Notes: generated by a model from the sequence alone, not told the origin. A stretch of DNA of 64,000 nucleotides from Dyella tabacisoli (GCF_003350925.1 NZ_KZ857176.1:248001-312000), one strand, 5' to 3'. Shown: positions 1-9,569, numbered from the stretch's first letter. Numbers and translations: made by a program.

Positions 1-1
1 T

Positions 2-805
2 CGCTATGCCTTGCGCAGCGAGGAGGATCTGCCTAGCGATGCGCCGACACGCGTGCGCGAATGTCGCGCGCAGGCGCTGCTGCTGCTTGAGGCCGAGGGC
101 ATCGCCCCCGCCGCATGTTTGCGTGTATGGACTGATTTTCCCGAATCGAGCTTTCTGCGGCACCGGCCCGAGCAGATCGCGTGGCAGACCTCGGCCATTG
201 TGCGTGCGCAGGGCGCTACGCCGCTGGTCGAGGTACATCCCCTGTCGGTGCGCGGCACTACCGAGTTGTTTGTCTATGTACCCGACCGCGATGGCCTGTT
301 CGCCGCGGTTACCGCGATGCTCGACCGGCTGCATTTCTCCGTCATGGAGGCGCGCATTCTCAATTCGCGCAACGGCATGGCGCTGGATACTTTTCTATTG
401 CTGGAATCGGACAGCCAGCAACCGGCCAGCCCGACCCATGCCGAGGAGCTGAAGCAGCGGTTGCATCGAGCATTGGCCCAGCCCGCCCACGTGCATCAAC
501 TGACCAAGCGCAACGTGTCGCGGCATTTGAAGCACTTTCAGATGGCGCCGAGGATCGCCTTCAGCGCAGCCGGCGATCGCACCCGGCTCGCCTTGGTCTG
601 CACCGATCGGCCTGGCTTGCTCGCTGCGGTAGCGCAAGCGATGGCGGAGGCCGGCGTCCGCGTGCACGATGCGCGAATTGCTACTTTCGGCGAGCGGGCT
701 GAAGATTTTTTCCTGGTTACCGATCGTCATGACGCACCATTGCGCCCGGTTTTGCAGGAGCGCCTGCTGCACGCGCTCCTGCAAAGATTGCGGCCATCGG
801 CATGA
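2..805 (+). CDS. glnD: GlnD C-terminal part (uridylyltransferase/uridylyl-removing enzyme), 5' end outside window
   Basis: The reading frame is open from the first bases, so this is the 3' part of a longer gene. About 265 residues are visible and hold two ACT domains. The first centres on 'FVYVPDRDGLFAAVTAML' and the second on 'LALVCTDRPGLLAAVAQAMA', close to the C-terminus. In the GlnD family the N-terminal nucleotidyltransferase and HD domains add and remove UMP on PII proteins, and the C-terminal ACT pair senses glutamine. Only the sensing part is in the window. GlnD next to dapD is an order I associate with xanthomonads, which supports the call. The gene is followed by a convergent pair on the other strand. 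Confidence 0.93.
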   Translation, partial: RYALRSEEDLPSDAPTRVRECRAQALLLLEAEGIAPAACLRVWTDFPESSFLRHRPEQIAWQTSAIVRAQGATPLVEVHPLSVRGTTELFVYVPDRDGLFAAVTAMLDRLHFSVMEARILNSRNGMALDTFLLLESDSQQPASPTHAEELKQRLHRALAQPAHVHQLTKRNVSRHLKHFQMAPRIAFSAAGDRTRLALVCTDRPGLLAAVAQAMAEAGVRVHDARIATFGERAEDFFLVTDRHDAPLRPVLQERLLHALLQRLRPSA

Positions 806-837
806 TGAACTGAATCCCGCCTGCTGCCGCAATGACA

Positions 838-1395
838 TCAGTGTTTGTCTTCTTTGCGGCCGGGGCCGTGCACCATACTTGCAAGCACGCCATCGCGGCG
901 GATCAGGCCATGAAACAACGCCCCGGCCAGATGCAGCAGAAACACCGCGAACAACACAAAGGCCAAATAAGTGTGTGCCTGTCGCAAAAAGGCATACAGC
1001 GCCGGGCTGGCTGGAGCAATCGCCGGCAAATGCACCGCACCGAACATAACGATCGGATAATTGCCTGCCGACAGCATGGACCAGCCGATCAACGGCATGG
1101 CCAACATCAGCGCATACAGCAGCACCTGACTCGCCTTGGCCATCAGCCGCTGCCACAACGGCAGGTCGCTGGGCAGTGGCGGTGCGCGATGCGCTAAGCG
1201 ATTGGCCAGGCGGATCAGCACTAACAGCAGGATTGCGATGCCCAACGGACGATGCACCGCGATCAGTACCTCGTGCGCGCTGGAGATGCTGGCAACCATG
1301 CCGACGCCGATGAAGAGCATCGCGAGAATCATGGCAGCCATCAGCCAGTGCAGCAGCCGCGTGAACGCAGTGTAGTGCTCGGCAGGCGCGCTCAT
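838..1395 (-). CDS. Cytochrome b561 family membrane protein
   Basis: A 185-residue protein with four hydrophobic segments, starting '[20 protein letters not shown]'. His16 in the LLHW motif, His48 (VHRP), His141 and His155 are placed as expected for the haem ligands of the bacterial b561 family. These proteins move electrons across the inner membrane between the quinone pool and a periplasmic partner. The start codon overlaps the stop of the upstream peroxidase-like gene in an ATGA, so the two are probably translationally coupled. I infer that the cytochrome supplies electrons to that anchored haem protein. The redox partner is not shown by sequence. Confidence 0.85.
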   Translation of the reverse strand: MSAPAEHYTAFTRLLHWLMAAMILAMLFIGVGMVASISSAHEVLIAVHRPLGIAILLLVLIRLANRLAHRAPPLPSDLPLWQRLMAKASQVLLYALMLAMPLIGWSMLSAGNYPIVMFGAVHLPAIAPASPALYAFLRQAHTYLAFVLFAVFLLHLAGALFHGLIRRDGVLASMVHGPGRKEDKH

Positions 1396-2555
1396 GGCCG
1401 GCCTCCTGCAGCAGCGGGAGGTATATGTGCGGCGGCTTCTTCACGAAGCCGGCGATTGAACGACTCCGAATACACCGAGCCACGCGCTGCCAGAATCGGG
1501 TCGTCGGAGGGCTCGATGCCTTTGGGCAGGATCAGCGGATTGAAGTTGATGTCGCGGCAAGGGCCGTCGGCCTGGGCTATATCGCGCTCGACAACCAGTG
1601 TGCCGACATGTGTCGTCGGCCGGTCGTCAGGCCATGGCCGGCTCGAATCGTTGATGGGGTCGCCTGGCTGAGCTTCGGTCACCATCAAATCGAAACGCAG
1701 CGGCCCTTGTTGCAGGCGTTGATGCAGATCGATCGACAGAAAATCCGCTGAAAGCCGGTCAAGTGCCTGCTTGTCCAGTGCGACTACCGGCGCCTGCGGT
1801 TTCATTATCCAGCGCACGTTATGGCTTGTGCCCTGCGCATCGATGAAGCGGAATGTGTTGACGCCGTTGAACGTGCTATTGGCAAAGCTATTGGTGATCG
1901 GCCAGTGCGCCATCGCTTCGCTGAAGCGTTTGAGCTCGGGGTGCGTGGCAGCGAAGGTTTGTTGCTTGGCGAGGTCTGGTTTGCCGGTGCTGGGGTCGCG
2001 ACGGTTCGCTACGCCAAATTCGTAGAAGGCTTCCGGGGTGCCGATGATCTGAAACGGCACTGAATTCATGCCCGAGCGCCATACTTGTCCATCGGCGAGC
2101 TGATAGCTGAGCGCCATGCTGCGCACCGGTACATCGCCGTCTGGAGTGTGGGGGTTGCCGGCGCCAGTGGCGAAACGACCGATGACGGGAGTATTGCCGG
2201 CAGCGAACACCGAGGCGCTGGACAGTGCAACGCCTTGACCATTGCTTTCAAAATGGCCGACAAAGCACACGCCCTTGGCGTGCGCTCGCCGATAGCCTTC
2301 ATAAATACCGCCGTTGTTGAGCTGCAAGGCGTCGACAAAACGCGATGCGGTGAGGCGCTGTGGCGTGAGCCAGCCCGCCACATAAGCAAAAGAGGCCGCG
2401 ATGGCGGCAAGTATTAACCCGATCAGGGAGAGGGCTGCGATCTGTCCAGGCTTGGGTCTGTTCTGGCGCTCAGGGGTTTGTGGATCTTTCTGAGGTGGCG
2501 CCACGTTAGGGGAATGAGTGCTGGGGTCCAGCGGCGCATTCAAATGATCTGACAT
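1392..2555 (-). CDS. Membrane-anchored catalase-family peroxidase (SrpA/catalase-like)
   Basis: A 387-residue protein of the small catalase-related group. A proline-rich cytoplasmic N-terminus (1-36) precedes one membrane helix (about 37-62), after which the catalase-like domain would lie in the periplasm. His92 in '[15 protein letters not shown]' fits the distal haem histidine. A C-terminal 'RGSVY' matches the RxxxY proximal tyrosine signature. These proteins are far shorter than true catalases, lack their outer domains, and usually act as peroxidases on H2O2 or organic peroxides. The cytochrome b561 gene follows with a 4-nt overlap, suggesting a membrane peroxidase fed from the quinone pool. 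Substrate and electron donor are inferred. Confidence 0.82.
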   Translation of the reverse strand: MSDHLNAPLDPSTHSPNVAPPQKDPQTPERQNRPKPGQIAALSLIGLILAAIAASFAYVAGWLTPQRLTASRFVDALQLNNGGIYEGYRRAHAKGVCFVGHFESNGQGVALSSASVFAAGNTPVIGRFATGAGNPHTPDGDVPVRSMALSYQLADGQVWRSGMNSVPFQIIGTPEAFYEFGVANRRDPSTGKPDLAKQQTFAATHPELKRFSEAMAHWPITNSFANSTFNGVNTFRFIDAQGTSHNVRWIMKPQAPVVALDKQALDRLSADFLSIDLHQRLQQGPLRFDLMVTEAQPGDPINDSSRPWPDDRPTTHVGTLVVERDIAQADGPCRDINFNPLILPKGIEPSDDPILAARGSVYSESFNRRLREEAAAHIPPAAAGGRP

Positions 2556-2755
2556 GTTTCATCCTTTTGGAGCTGGCAGCGTGTCGAGATACCCCGGCGG
2601 CAATCGGCCGTAGATTCCTTGGATATCGACAAGTGCTTCGCACGCATGACGCTTGCGGTTACATCCAGTCATGCGCCTTGACTGGTGCCGGGAGATCGCG
2701 ACGCAGCCTGATAAACTGTGCCGATTCGTCTTACCTAGCCCTAGCGAGTTCATCC

Positions 2756-3580
2756 ATGCAGCCTATCGAACCCCTAATCAACGATGCCTTCGAGCGCCGC
2801 AACGACCTGACTCAGGTTGAGATCGACACGCATTTACGTTCTGCGGTAGAGCAAGTCATCGATTTGCTGGAAAGCGGTGAGCGCAGGGTTGCCGAACCCG
2901 ATGGCAAAGGTGGCTGGACGGTCAATCAATGGATCAAGAAGGCGGTGCTGCTGTATTTCCGCATCAACGGCAATCGCGTCGTTGACGGTGGCCCGGCGCT
3001 GGCCTTTGACAAAGTGCCGCTACGCTTTGCTCATGGCAATGAAATCGAACTTGAATCGCTTGGTGCACGCGTCGTACCGGGTGCCTTGGTCCGTCGTGGT
3101 GCACATGTCGCCAAAGATGCCGTGCTGATGCCGAGCTACGTCAATATCGGCGCTTATGTGGGCGCAGGCACCATGGTCGACACCTGGGCCACGGTGGGTT
3201 CATGCGCACAGATCGGCGCCGGCGTGCATCTGTCGGGCGGTGTCGGTATCGGTGGTGTGCTCGAACCACTGCAGGCCAACCCAACCATCATCGAAGACAA
3301 TTGCTTTATCGGCGCACGCTCTGAAGTGGTCGAGGGCGTCATCGTAGAGAAAGGCAGTGTGATCGGCATGGGCGTATTCCTGGGCCAGTCCACGCGCATC
3401 TACAACCGCGCTACCGGCGAGGTCAGCTACGGTCGCGTGCCGGCAGGGAGCGTGGTGGTGGCGGGCAGCCTGCCGGCGAAAGATGGCAGCCATAGCTTGT
3501 ACGCGGCGATCATCGTCAAGCAGGTCGATGAGAGAACCCGCAGCAAGACGGGGATCAACGAATTGCTGAGGGGGGAGTAA
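2756..3580 (+). CDS. dapD: 2,3,4,5-tetrahydropyridine-2,6-dicarboxylate N-succinyltransferase
   Basis: DapD transfers succinyl from succinyl-CoA to tetrahydrodipicolinate in the succinylase branch of lysine and diaminopimelate synthesis. From the ATG at 2756 ('[15 protein letters not shown]') it is 274 residues, the usual family length. The frame stays open upstream to 2567, but that extension is not family-like. The core (about 105-230) is a left-handed beta helix of hexapeptide repeats, seen as '[20 protein letters not shown]' and '[15 protein letters not shown]'. dapE, a later step of the same pathway, lies 1.8 kb downstream on the same strand. The GGGAAC repeat region begins just after the stop. 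Confidence 0.97.
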   Translation: MQPIEPLINDAFERRNDLTQVEIDTHLRSAVEQVIDLLESGERRVAEPDGKGGWTVNQWIKKAVLLYFRINGNRVVDGGPALAFDKVPLRFAHGNEIELESLGARVVPGALVRRGAHVAKDAVLMPSYVNIGAYVGAGTMVDTWATVGSCAQIGAGVHLSGGVGIGGVLEPLQANPTIIEDNCFIGARSEVVEGVIVEKGSVIGMGVFLGQSTRIYNRATGEVSYGRVPAGSVVVAGSLPAKDGSHSLYAAIIVKQVDERTRSKTGINELLRGE

Positions 3581-3586
3581 GGGCTG

Positions 3587-3864
3587 GGGAACGGGGGGTA
3601 GAGCAGGGAACGGGGAATAGGGAACGGGGAACATGCAGCTTGAGTAGTGGCTGCGATGCCGCGTTCTTTTTTAGGCGGGGAACAGGGAACGGGGAAAGGG
3701 GAACATGAAGTTCGGAGGGATATGGCAGATCCGCGTTCTTTTTTGATTTTTGCTTGTTTTTGCTCTTGCTTTTTTGCTCCTGCTTTTTAGGCTTTTCCCC
3801 GTTCCCCGTTCCCCGTTCCCCGTTCCCCGTTCCCCGTTCCCCGTTCCCCGTTCCCCGTTCCCCG
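3587..3864. repeat. GGGAAC/GTTCCCC heptamer arrays in inverted orientation, with a partial duplication
   Basis: This stretch between dapD and the Spx-like gene holds no gene. Two patches of GGGGAAC-type heptamers (3587-3632 and 3677-3704) are followed by nine perfect CCCCGTT units plus a partial unit (3797-3864) in the opposite orientation, so the region can fold into a long hairpin. Two similar blocks, about 3628-3673 and 3701-3743, both end in CCGCGTTCTTTTTT and look like a local duplication. Between them and the array is a T-rich tract with many TTTTT runs. The last array ends 32 bases before the ATG at 3897, so changes in copy number would alter promoter or leader spacing of that gene. 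Confidence 0.9.
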
Positions 3865-3896
3865 CACCATTGACCGACGATTTGAAAGGATCACCG

Positions 3897-4259
3897 ATGA
3901 CGAGTGCCATCACCCTCTACGGCCTGCTCAATTGCGACACCTGCAAAAAAGCCCGTAACTGGCTCAAGCGTTTTGAGGTCGAGCACGAGTTTGTCGATTA
4001 CCGCGCGAATCCGGTGCCTGCAGCGACCTTGAAAGCATGGGCGCAACAACTCGGTGGTTGGGAAAAGCTGGTCAATAAATCCGGTACGACCTGGCGTAAT
4101 TTGCTGCCGCAGCGCAAGAGCCCCGGCAGCGACCCCGAATGGACATTGCTATTGAAAGAATATCCGGCGCTGGTCCGTCGCCCGGTCGTGGTGCAGCCCG
4201 ATGGCGAGATTAGCGTCGGCTTCACCGATAACGGGTTCAAAAAGTTGTTCGGTAAGTGA
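3897..4259 (+). CDS. ArsC/Spx-family (YffB-like) thioredoxin-fold protein
   Basis: A 120-residue protein of the arsenate-reductase-related ArsC/Spx family. It has an N-terminal 'LNCDTCKKAR' (Cys13, Cys16) and the late 'LVRRPVVVQPDGEISVGF' typical of these small proteins. The group includes YffB, whose role is poorly known, and real arsenate reductases. The CxxC pair and the lack of an ars context argue for the YffB side. The start at 3897 is chosen because AAAGGA (3885-3890) sits six bases upstream. The frame runs open through the heptamer array to 3750, giving a repetitive PFPVPRS extension that is unlikely to be real. The next gene begins one base after the stop. Confidence 0.85.
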   Translation: MTSAITLYGLLNCDTCKKARNWLKRFEVEHEFVDYRANPVPAATLKAWAQQLGGWEKLVNKSGTTWRNLLPQRKSPGSDPEWTLLLKEYPALVRRPVVVQPDGEISVGFTDNGFKKLFGK

Positions 4260-4260
4260 A

Positions 4261-5316
4261 ATGAACCCCCAGCGTACGACACGGCGCTTTCGCAGCAATC
4301 TGCGCATTGAGCGCGATAACGCGGCCTTGTATGAGCGACTGGCCGAATTGGCGAAAAATCCGCGATTGGCTCAGGCCTATCGACGCATCGCTGCCAATGA
4401 GCAATCGAATGCGGCCTTCTGGGAAGGGCGGTTGCGCGAGCTGGGCGTCGCCGTATCGCCATCCCATCCCGGCGCGCGCGTACGTGTGCTGGCCTGGTTC
4501 GCACAGCGTTTCGGCACCGAATTCGTGATGCCTACGGTAGTGCGGCTGGAGCATGCCGATGATGTTGAGGATCAGGCGGGTTATCGCGATCATTTTCTGG
4601 ACACGCCGGCACCGCTTCAGCGTGGCCGTCATCGTGCCGAAAGTGGCAATACCTTGCGAGCAGCCGTACTCGGCGCCAACGATGGTCTGGTCTCCAATGT
4701 GAGTCTGGTGATGGGCATGGCGGGGGCTGCCTCCGGCGATCGAGCGGTACTGCTGGCCGGGCTGGCAGGCCTGGTCGCCGGTGCCTGTTCGATGGCACTG
4801 GGCGAGTGGCTGTCGGTCAACAGCTCACGCGAGTTCTATCAGGCGCAAATCGCCACGCGTGCAGAGCGGCTCGCAGTGTCGCCGGAAGACGGTGAGCAGC
4901 GCATTGCCAGCTTGTACCGCGACAAAGGGCTGCAGGCCGAGGCCGCCGATGCGTTAGCCAAAGAGTTGGCAGCCACGCCCCGTGCCGCGCTCGATACGCT
5001 GGTGCGCGAGGATCTTGGCGTCGATCCAGGGGAGTTGGGCGGCTCGGCCTATCGGGCTGCGGCTTCGTCGTTCTGCTTGTTTGCGGCAGGGGCGTTTTTC
5101 CCCGTGGCGCCTTATTTATTCTGGGGCGGCACGACGGCGTTGGTAGCCAGCATCTGCTCAACGTCTGCAGCGCTCGCGCTGGTCGGCATTGGTACCTCGT
5201 TGTTCACTGGACGAAGCATGCGATTTTCGATCGCGCGCCAGCTTTCCATTACCGTGGTGGCGGCATCGATCACCTACGTCGTCGGCCATTTATTGGGTGT
5301 GGTGCTGGCCGGGTGA
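4261..5316 (+). CDS. VIT/CCC1-family metal transporter with N-terminal rubrerythrin-like domain
   Basis: A 351-residue protein in two parts. Residues 1-120 are a helical, ferritin/rubrerythrin-like segment ('LRIERDNAALYERLAELAKN', then 'ANEQSNAAFWEGRL'). From about 125 comes a VIT1/CCC1 membrane domain with the signature 'LRAAVLGANDGLVSNVSLV', two helices, a hydrophilic loop (about 190-255) and three further helices to the C-terminus. Related proteins such as MbfA export iron or manganese across the inner membrane, using the ferritin-like part to gather metal. The soluble domain here is short and its second helix lacks the usual ExxH, so its metal binding is uncertain. The start at 4261 lies one base after the preceding stop, indicating cotranscription. 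Confidence 0.85.
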   Translation: MNPQRTTRRFRSNLRIERDNAALYERLAELAKNPRLAQAYRRIAANEQSNAAFWEGRLRELGVAVSPSHPGARVRVLAWFAQRFGTEFVMPTVVRLEHADDVEDQAGYRDHFLDTPAPLQRGRHRAESGNTLRAAVLGANDGLVSNVSLVMGMAGAASGDRAVLLAGLAGLVAGACSMALGEWLSVNSSREFYQAQIATRAERLAVSPEDGEQRIASLYRDKGLQAEAADALAKELAATPRAALDTLVREDLGVDPGELGGSAYRAAASSFCLFAAGAFFPVAPYLFWGGTTALVASICSTSAALALVGIGTSLFTGRSMRFSIARQLSITVVAASITYVVGHLLGVVLAG

Positions 5317-5352
5317 GCCTGGGCTGCTGTCATCGATTTCAAAGGAAGCTTC

Positions 5353-6483
5353 ATGTCTGCTGTATTTGACCTCACCGCCGAACTGATCCGCCGCCGTTCG
5401 GTTACACCAGAGGATGCCGGCTGCCTGACGCTCTTGGCTGATCGCTTGGGCGCTGCAGGTTTTTCGATCGAGCATCTGCGCTATGGCGAGGTGGACAACC
5501 TATGGGCGACTCATGGCAAGACGGGCCCTTTGCTGATGTTTCTTGGTCATACCGACGTGGTTCCAACGGGGCCGGCAGAGACGTGGCATAGCGATCCGTT
5601 TGAGCCGGTTGTCCGCGATGGACTTCTATATGGCCGAGGTGCGGCCGACATGAAGGGCTCCGTGGCGGCCATGGTGGTTGCATTGGAGCAGTTCGTGACC
5701 GCGCATCCCGATCATCGCGGCCGGGTTGGCCTGTTGCTGACCAGTGACGAAGAAGGCGTTGCCATCGATGGCGTGCGCAAAGTGGCCGAGCATTTTCGCG
5801 CGACGGGCGAGCAGATCGATTGGTGTGTCGTCGGTGAGCCGTCGGCAAAGGAAAAGCTTGGCGATCTGATTCGGGTGGGGCGACGTGGATCGTTATCGGG
5901 CACGTTGACTGTGCGAGGTGTTCAAGGGCATGTCGCTTATCCAGAAAAGGCGCGCAATCCCATTCATGCGGTAGCTCCCGCGTTGACCGAACTGGCTGCC
6001 GAGGTTTGGGACAAGGGTAACGACGATTTTCCGCCGACTTCGTTTCAGATCTCCAATCTCAATGCCGGTACCGGCGCCAACAATGTCATTCCCGGCACGC
6101 TCACTGCGCTGTTCAATTTTCGCTATGGCACCGCCAGTCGTGCCGACGATTTGCGCGTGCGTACGGAAGCCCTGTTGACGCGACATGGTTTGGATTGGCA
6201 AATCGATTGGCAGCTTTCCGGCGAACCGTTTCGCACGCCGCCGGGTGGCGCAGTACGTGAAGCGGTCGTGGCTGTCTGCCGCGAACTGTGCGGTATCGAT
6301 CCAGAGCAGAGTACCGGCGGCGGTACTTCGGATGGCCGCTTTATCGCGCCGCTCGGTGCCGAAGTGGTCGAATTGGGTCCGGTCAATGCAACCATTCACA
6401 AGGTGGATGAGTGCGTTTCGGTGGCGGATCTAGAGAAACTGCCGTCGTTATATTTTGCTATTTGCGCGCGCTTGCTCAGTTGA
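5353..6483 (+). CDS. dapE: Succinyl-diaminopimelate desuccinylase
   Basis: DapE is the zinc amidohydrolase that removes succinate from N-succinyl-LL-diaminopimelate. At 376 residues it has the usual length. The metal and catalytic residues of the M20 family are all present: His66 and Asp68 in 'GHTDVVPTG', Asp99 in 'GAADMKGS', Glu133 (general base) and Glu134 in 'TSDEEG', Glu162 in 'VGEPS', and His349 in 'NATIHKVDE'. The start at 5353 has AAGGA eight bases upstream. It belongs with dapD, although here the Spx-like and VIT genes separate the two. Confidence 0.97.
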   Translation: MSAVFDLTAELIRRRSVTPEDAGCLTLLADRLGAAGFSIEHLRYGEVDNLWATHGKTGPLLMFLGHTDVVPTGPAETWHSDPFEPVVRDGLLYGRGAADMKGSVAAMVVALEQFVTAHPDHRGRVGLLLTSDEEGVAIDGVRKVAEHFRATGEQIDWCVVGEPSAKEKLGDLIRVGRRGSLSGTLTVRGVQGHVAYPEKARNPIHAVAPALTELAAEVWDKGNDDFPPTSFQISNLNAGTGANNVIPGTLTALFNFRYGTASRADDLRVRTEALLTRHGLDWQIDWQLSGEPFRTPPGGAVREAVVAVCRELCGIDPEQSTGGGTSDGRFIAPLGAEVVELGPVNATIHKVDECVSVADLEKLPSLYFAICARLLS

Positions 6484-6522
6484 ATGTCGGTCAGTGGCGG
6501 CACATGCCGATGATCGATATAT

Positions 6523-7002
6523 TTATTTAACCGGTTTTGCCGGTGCTGCGACAGCTCGTATGGGGTGAATGACATAACCCACTGGCACCCAGCCATTGGA
6601 TGTCTGTGCCAGCGATACGGTTTCGAGCATCGATGCGTTCGCATATGTCGCTGTGAAAATCACGTTGACATATTCGCCTGCGGGCAGGCTATCGGGATTG
6701 GTTACCCGTGCAAGCTGCAGCCAGTCGCGGCTTTGCAGCGTGCCGAGTTGCTTGCGTTGCGTGCCAAGGTAGTGGCTCCAGGTATTCTTGCTCACACTTT
6801 TTCGCATGAGTTGGCCGCTGTTTTGCCACATCGTATCGGCCTGGTTGTCGTCAGCCTGGGCGACCCAGTGGGTGGCGACGGCGACGGCATTGTCCAGCGA
6901 CATATTTTGTTGAGCGGAAGCATTGCCGGCACCCATGGCAAGGATAAGCGTCAATGCGCACGCTTGAATCACCCGTTGAATGGCCAGAGCATGGCTTTTC
7001 AT
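6523..7002 (-). CDS. DUF4019-type exported protein
   Basis: A 159-residue protein from the ATG at 7002, with a signal peptide ('MKSHALAIQR' then a hydrophobic stretch ending 'GNASAQ') and a single globular domain ('AVAVATHWVAQADDNQADTM' onward) like the uncharacterised DUF4019 family. The frame is open further upstream, but the Shine-Dalgarno-like GAGGA lies eight bases before this ATG and inside the codons of an upstream ATG, which favours 7002. It is convergent with dapE, with 39 bases between the stops. No function can be assigned. Export to the periplasm is the firmest statement. Confidence 0.7.
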   Translation of the reverse strand: MKSHALAIQRVIQACALTLILAMGAGNASAQQNMSLDNAVAVATHWVAQADDNQADTMWQNSGQLMRKSVSKNTWSHYLGTQRKQLGTLQSRDWLQLARVTNPDSLPAGEYVNVIFTATYANASMLETVSLAQTSNGWVPVGYVIHPIRAVAAPAKPVK

Positions 7003-7139
7003 GCGCAATGTCCTCATGAAGAAAAGGCTCTTAGAGTCCTTCATCTACCAATGAATGCATCGGTGGATTCACTCGGTTTGTTGCTGTTCGCTATGGTCAT
7101 CGATGGCTGTCGTGCCGCGAAGACATGAGCTTGTCTGGA

Positions 7140-9569
7140 TCATCGCCCCGGCTTGGCTGTGGGTGACAACGTCAACGTGTATCGGGTCGGTCCGGGTAGT
7201 AGCGGTGTGGGCAGGCCGTGGACCCAATCCTCGTGACCGGCACCATAGAACGGCGATAGCGGATGGTCGCTCTGGCCGCCAGGCATGTGCAAGATGCCTT
7301 GCGCTTCGCGGCCCGGCATCACCACCAATCGTTCTGATGCGCCGACGCCGGGCTGGGCTACTCGCGGCATGTTGTTATCGCCGGGCACCGGTTCGTCGGG
7401 CATATTGAGCAGCCGTGCGATGGGGCCGGGCAGGGCGCGCGCCAGCGGGTGATTGACGGCGCTGCGATTGATTTCGCCCCAGTTGCGCGCAGCCAGGCCG
7501 CCGGGCTGTTGGCCGAGTTGTTCCACCACCTGATGCGCGGCTGCGATCAGCAGTTCGTCCCAGTTGGCGTAGCGTGTATCGAGAAGATGGGCTGGCCGCT
7601 CGTGCAGCAGCATCCATACCGCCGCTTCCGGGCCGCTGGATCTCGGCCAGCGAAAATCGGGATGATCTTGCTGTACCCGCGCGACGAAAGGCGCGAGCAC
7701 CGCTTCATGTACTTGCGTGCGAAAGGCGCGTACCAGCCGGTAATCGACGCTGTCCACCGCGGCGAGGCTATGCCATGACGCGGTGAGTTGGCGTAAGGAT
7801 TGCAGCTCGGGATCGTTGTTGCCGGCGAGCGTGTCTTGTAACAGGCGCTGCCAGCGATCGAGCCATAAAGCGCGGTGGTCGAGTTGAATGTCGAGCAGGT
7901 TGCCGGGGGTGAATCGGTTGCCTGCGCGTAGATCGTCGCGAATTTGCTGCGCACGCGCACCGAGGTCGTAACCGCCGTTGCCGAGCAAGCTGAGGTCGGC
8001 GCCATCGGTGGTGCGATTGTTGGCCGTCCAGAGACGACCGTCTTCGGGGTTTTCGATGCGTGGGTATTGCGAAGGCATCGCCCAACCGGTCCAGCCGCTG
8101 CCAGGCTGCGACCAGTCTGCTGGTTGTAGCGGATCGAAGCCTGCCCGCAGCGGCATGCTGTTGCCGGTCACAGTCCAACCGATGTGGCCGGCGCTGTCGG
8201 CTACCAGCAGGTTCTGCGGAGGCATGCCCATGCTGGGGGCCAGATCCAGTGCGGCGCGTGTATCGGCGGTGTGTTCAAGCTGCATCAACTCAAGGTTATA
8301 GGCGCGCGGCAAGCCGCCGATCCAGGCCAGCGCCAATGGTGTGCCGTCGGCATCGGTGGCCATGATCGGTCCCCAGCGGGTGACCTCGACCTTGAGTGAT
8401 CGGGCCGGCTCGCCTTTGATGCGGATCGGCTCATCGTGGCTTTCGATCGACGCCCAGCCCTCCGGCACTTTGTAGCGGTTCGGCTGATTCGGATCGCGCA
8501 GTACGCGCACCCAGTCCTGCCAATCGCCATAGCTGTTGGTAAAACCCCAAGCGACTTGCCCGTTCGAGCCGACTACCAGCGCCGGTGTGCCGGGCAGGGT
8601 GACACCGCTGGCGTCGCGTTGACCGTTCGGCGCCGTTGGATCGGCGTAGCGCAGTCGTGCGCGAAACCAGATGTTCGGGACGCGCAGGCTTAAGTGCATG
8701 TCGTTGGCAAGCATCGCCACGCCGCTTTCGGTGAGATTGCCGGCGACGGCGAAACTGTTGCTGCCGAGTCGGACATCCTCCAGTGCCGGGGCTAGTGCGG
8801 TGGCCAAGCCATCGACATCGCGGACACTGGCTTGCGGTTGCTGGCGCAGATCCCATATGTCGGCGGAAGGTATCACCGGCTGCCGTGACAGCTCACCCTT
8901 GAGCGGAGCCTCCCATTGTGGGTCGGGGGCAAGCAGAACATCGACCAGTGGCCCAGGCAACGCCGCGCGCATTTGTGCGTAACGCAGCTCTTGCTCGTCG
9001 CGGCCATCGCTATTGAGGTCGAGATACATCGCGGCGATCACTAAAAGGCTGTCTTCGGAACGCCATGATTGCGGCCGGGCGCCGAGCAACAGGTATTCCC
9101 ATGGACGCACGCGCAAATCGGCAAGCCCCGCGTTGACGCCATCGCGATAGCGATCGAGATGGTATTTCTGCTCGGCCGATAACTGTGCATAAGCCGCCTT
9201 CACGACCGCGCGCAAGCGATGCCTGCGGTGATTGAGGTCGACCTCCACGGCGGCTTTGCCGACCAATTCGGACAACTCGCCCGCGGGCAGGCGGCGCATC
9301 AGATCCATGGCGAAGTAACGTTCCTGCGCATGCACGTAGCCGAGTGCGAAGCTCACGTCATCGCGGCTTTTACCCTCTACGGTGACCGTGCCCAAGGTAT
9401 CGCGGCTGATGCTGACGCTGTCTTGCAAACCCGCCAAGTGCCGTTCCCCCTCCAGCGCGGCGCGACTACCGGCGAGTAAAAGCCAGCCGCCGGCACCGGC
9501 GCCAAGCACGACAACCAGTAGCGTCAGCAAGGTGAATCGAAGCCAGCGGAAGCGACGTGGCGTCTTCAT
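7140..9569 (-). CDS. Penicillin acylase family (Ntn-hydrolase) protein
   Basis: An 809-residue precursor of the penicillin G acylase/cephalosporin acylase/PvdQ family, which cleaves amide bonds of acylated substrates. Residues 12-33 form a signal or membrane anchor, and the alpha-chain region runs to about 268. The Gly269-Ser270 junction ('VRLGSNSFAVAG') is the expected autocatalytic site that frees Ser270 as N-terminal nucleophile of the beta chain. The start at 9569 overlaps the stop of the glycosidase-like gene (ATGA), so the two are coupled. Natural substrates in this family range from penicillins to acyl-homoserine lactones and pyoverdine precursors. Nothing here decides between them. 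Confidence 0.88.
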   Translation of the reverse strand: MKTPRRFRWLRFTLLTLLVVVLGAGAGGWLLLAGSRAALEGERHLAGLQDSVSISRDTLGTVTVEGKSRDDVSFALGYVHAQERYFAMDLMRRLPAGELSELVGKAAVEVDLNHRRHRLRAVVKAAYAQLSAEQKYHLDRYRDGVNAGLADLRVRPWEYLLLGARPQSWRSEDSLLVIAAMYLDLNSDGRDEQELRYAQMRAALPGPLVDVLLAPDPQWEAPLKGELSRQPVIPSADIWDLRQQPQASVRDVDGLATALAPALEDVRLGSNSFAVAGNLTESGVAMLANDMHLSLRVPNIWFRARLRYADPTAPNGQRDASGVTLPGTPALVVGSNGQVAWGFTNSYGDWQDWVRVLRDPNQPNRYKVPEGWASIESHDEPIRIKGEPARSLKVEVTRWGPIMATDADGTPLALAWIGGLPRAYNLELMQLEHTADTRAALDLAPSMGMPPQNLLVADSAGHIGWTVTGNSMPLRAGFDPLQPADWSQPGSGWTGWAMPSQYPRIENPEDGRLWTANNRTTDGADLSLLGNGGYDLGARAQQIRDDLRAGNRFTPGNLLDIQLDHRALWLDRWQRLLQDTLAGNNDPELQSLRQLTASWHSLAAVDSVDYRLVRAFRTQVHEAVLAPFVARVQQDHPDFRWPRSSGPEAAVWMLLHERPAHLLDTRYANWDELLIAAAHQVVEQLGQQPGGLAARNWGEINRSAVNHPLARALPGPIARLLNMPDEPVPGDNNMPRVAQPGVGASERLVVMPGREAQGILHMPGGQSDHPLSPFYGAGHEDWVHGLPTPLLPGPTRYTLTLSPTAKPGR

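Noticed and set aside
395-1483. 362-codon minus-strand frame across glnD and cytochrome b561
   Set aside because: It overlaps two recognised genes and has no coherent protein features.
3750-3896. In-frame N-terminal extension of the Spx-like protein through the heptamer array
   Set aside because: It codes for a repetitive PFPVPRS stretch produced by the array, and a good ribosome site marks the start at 3897.
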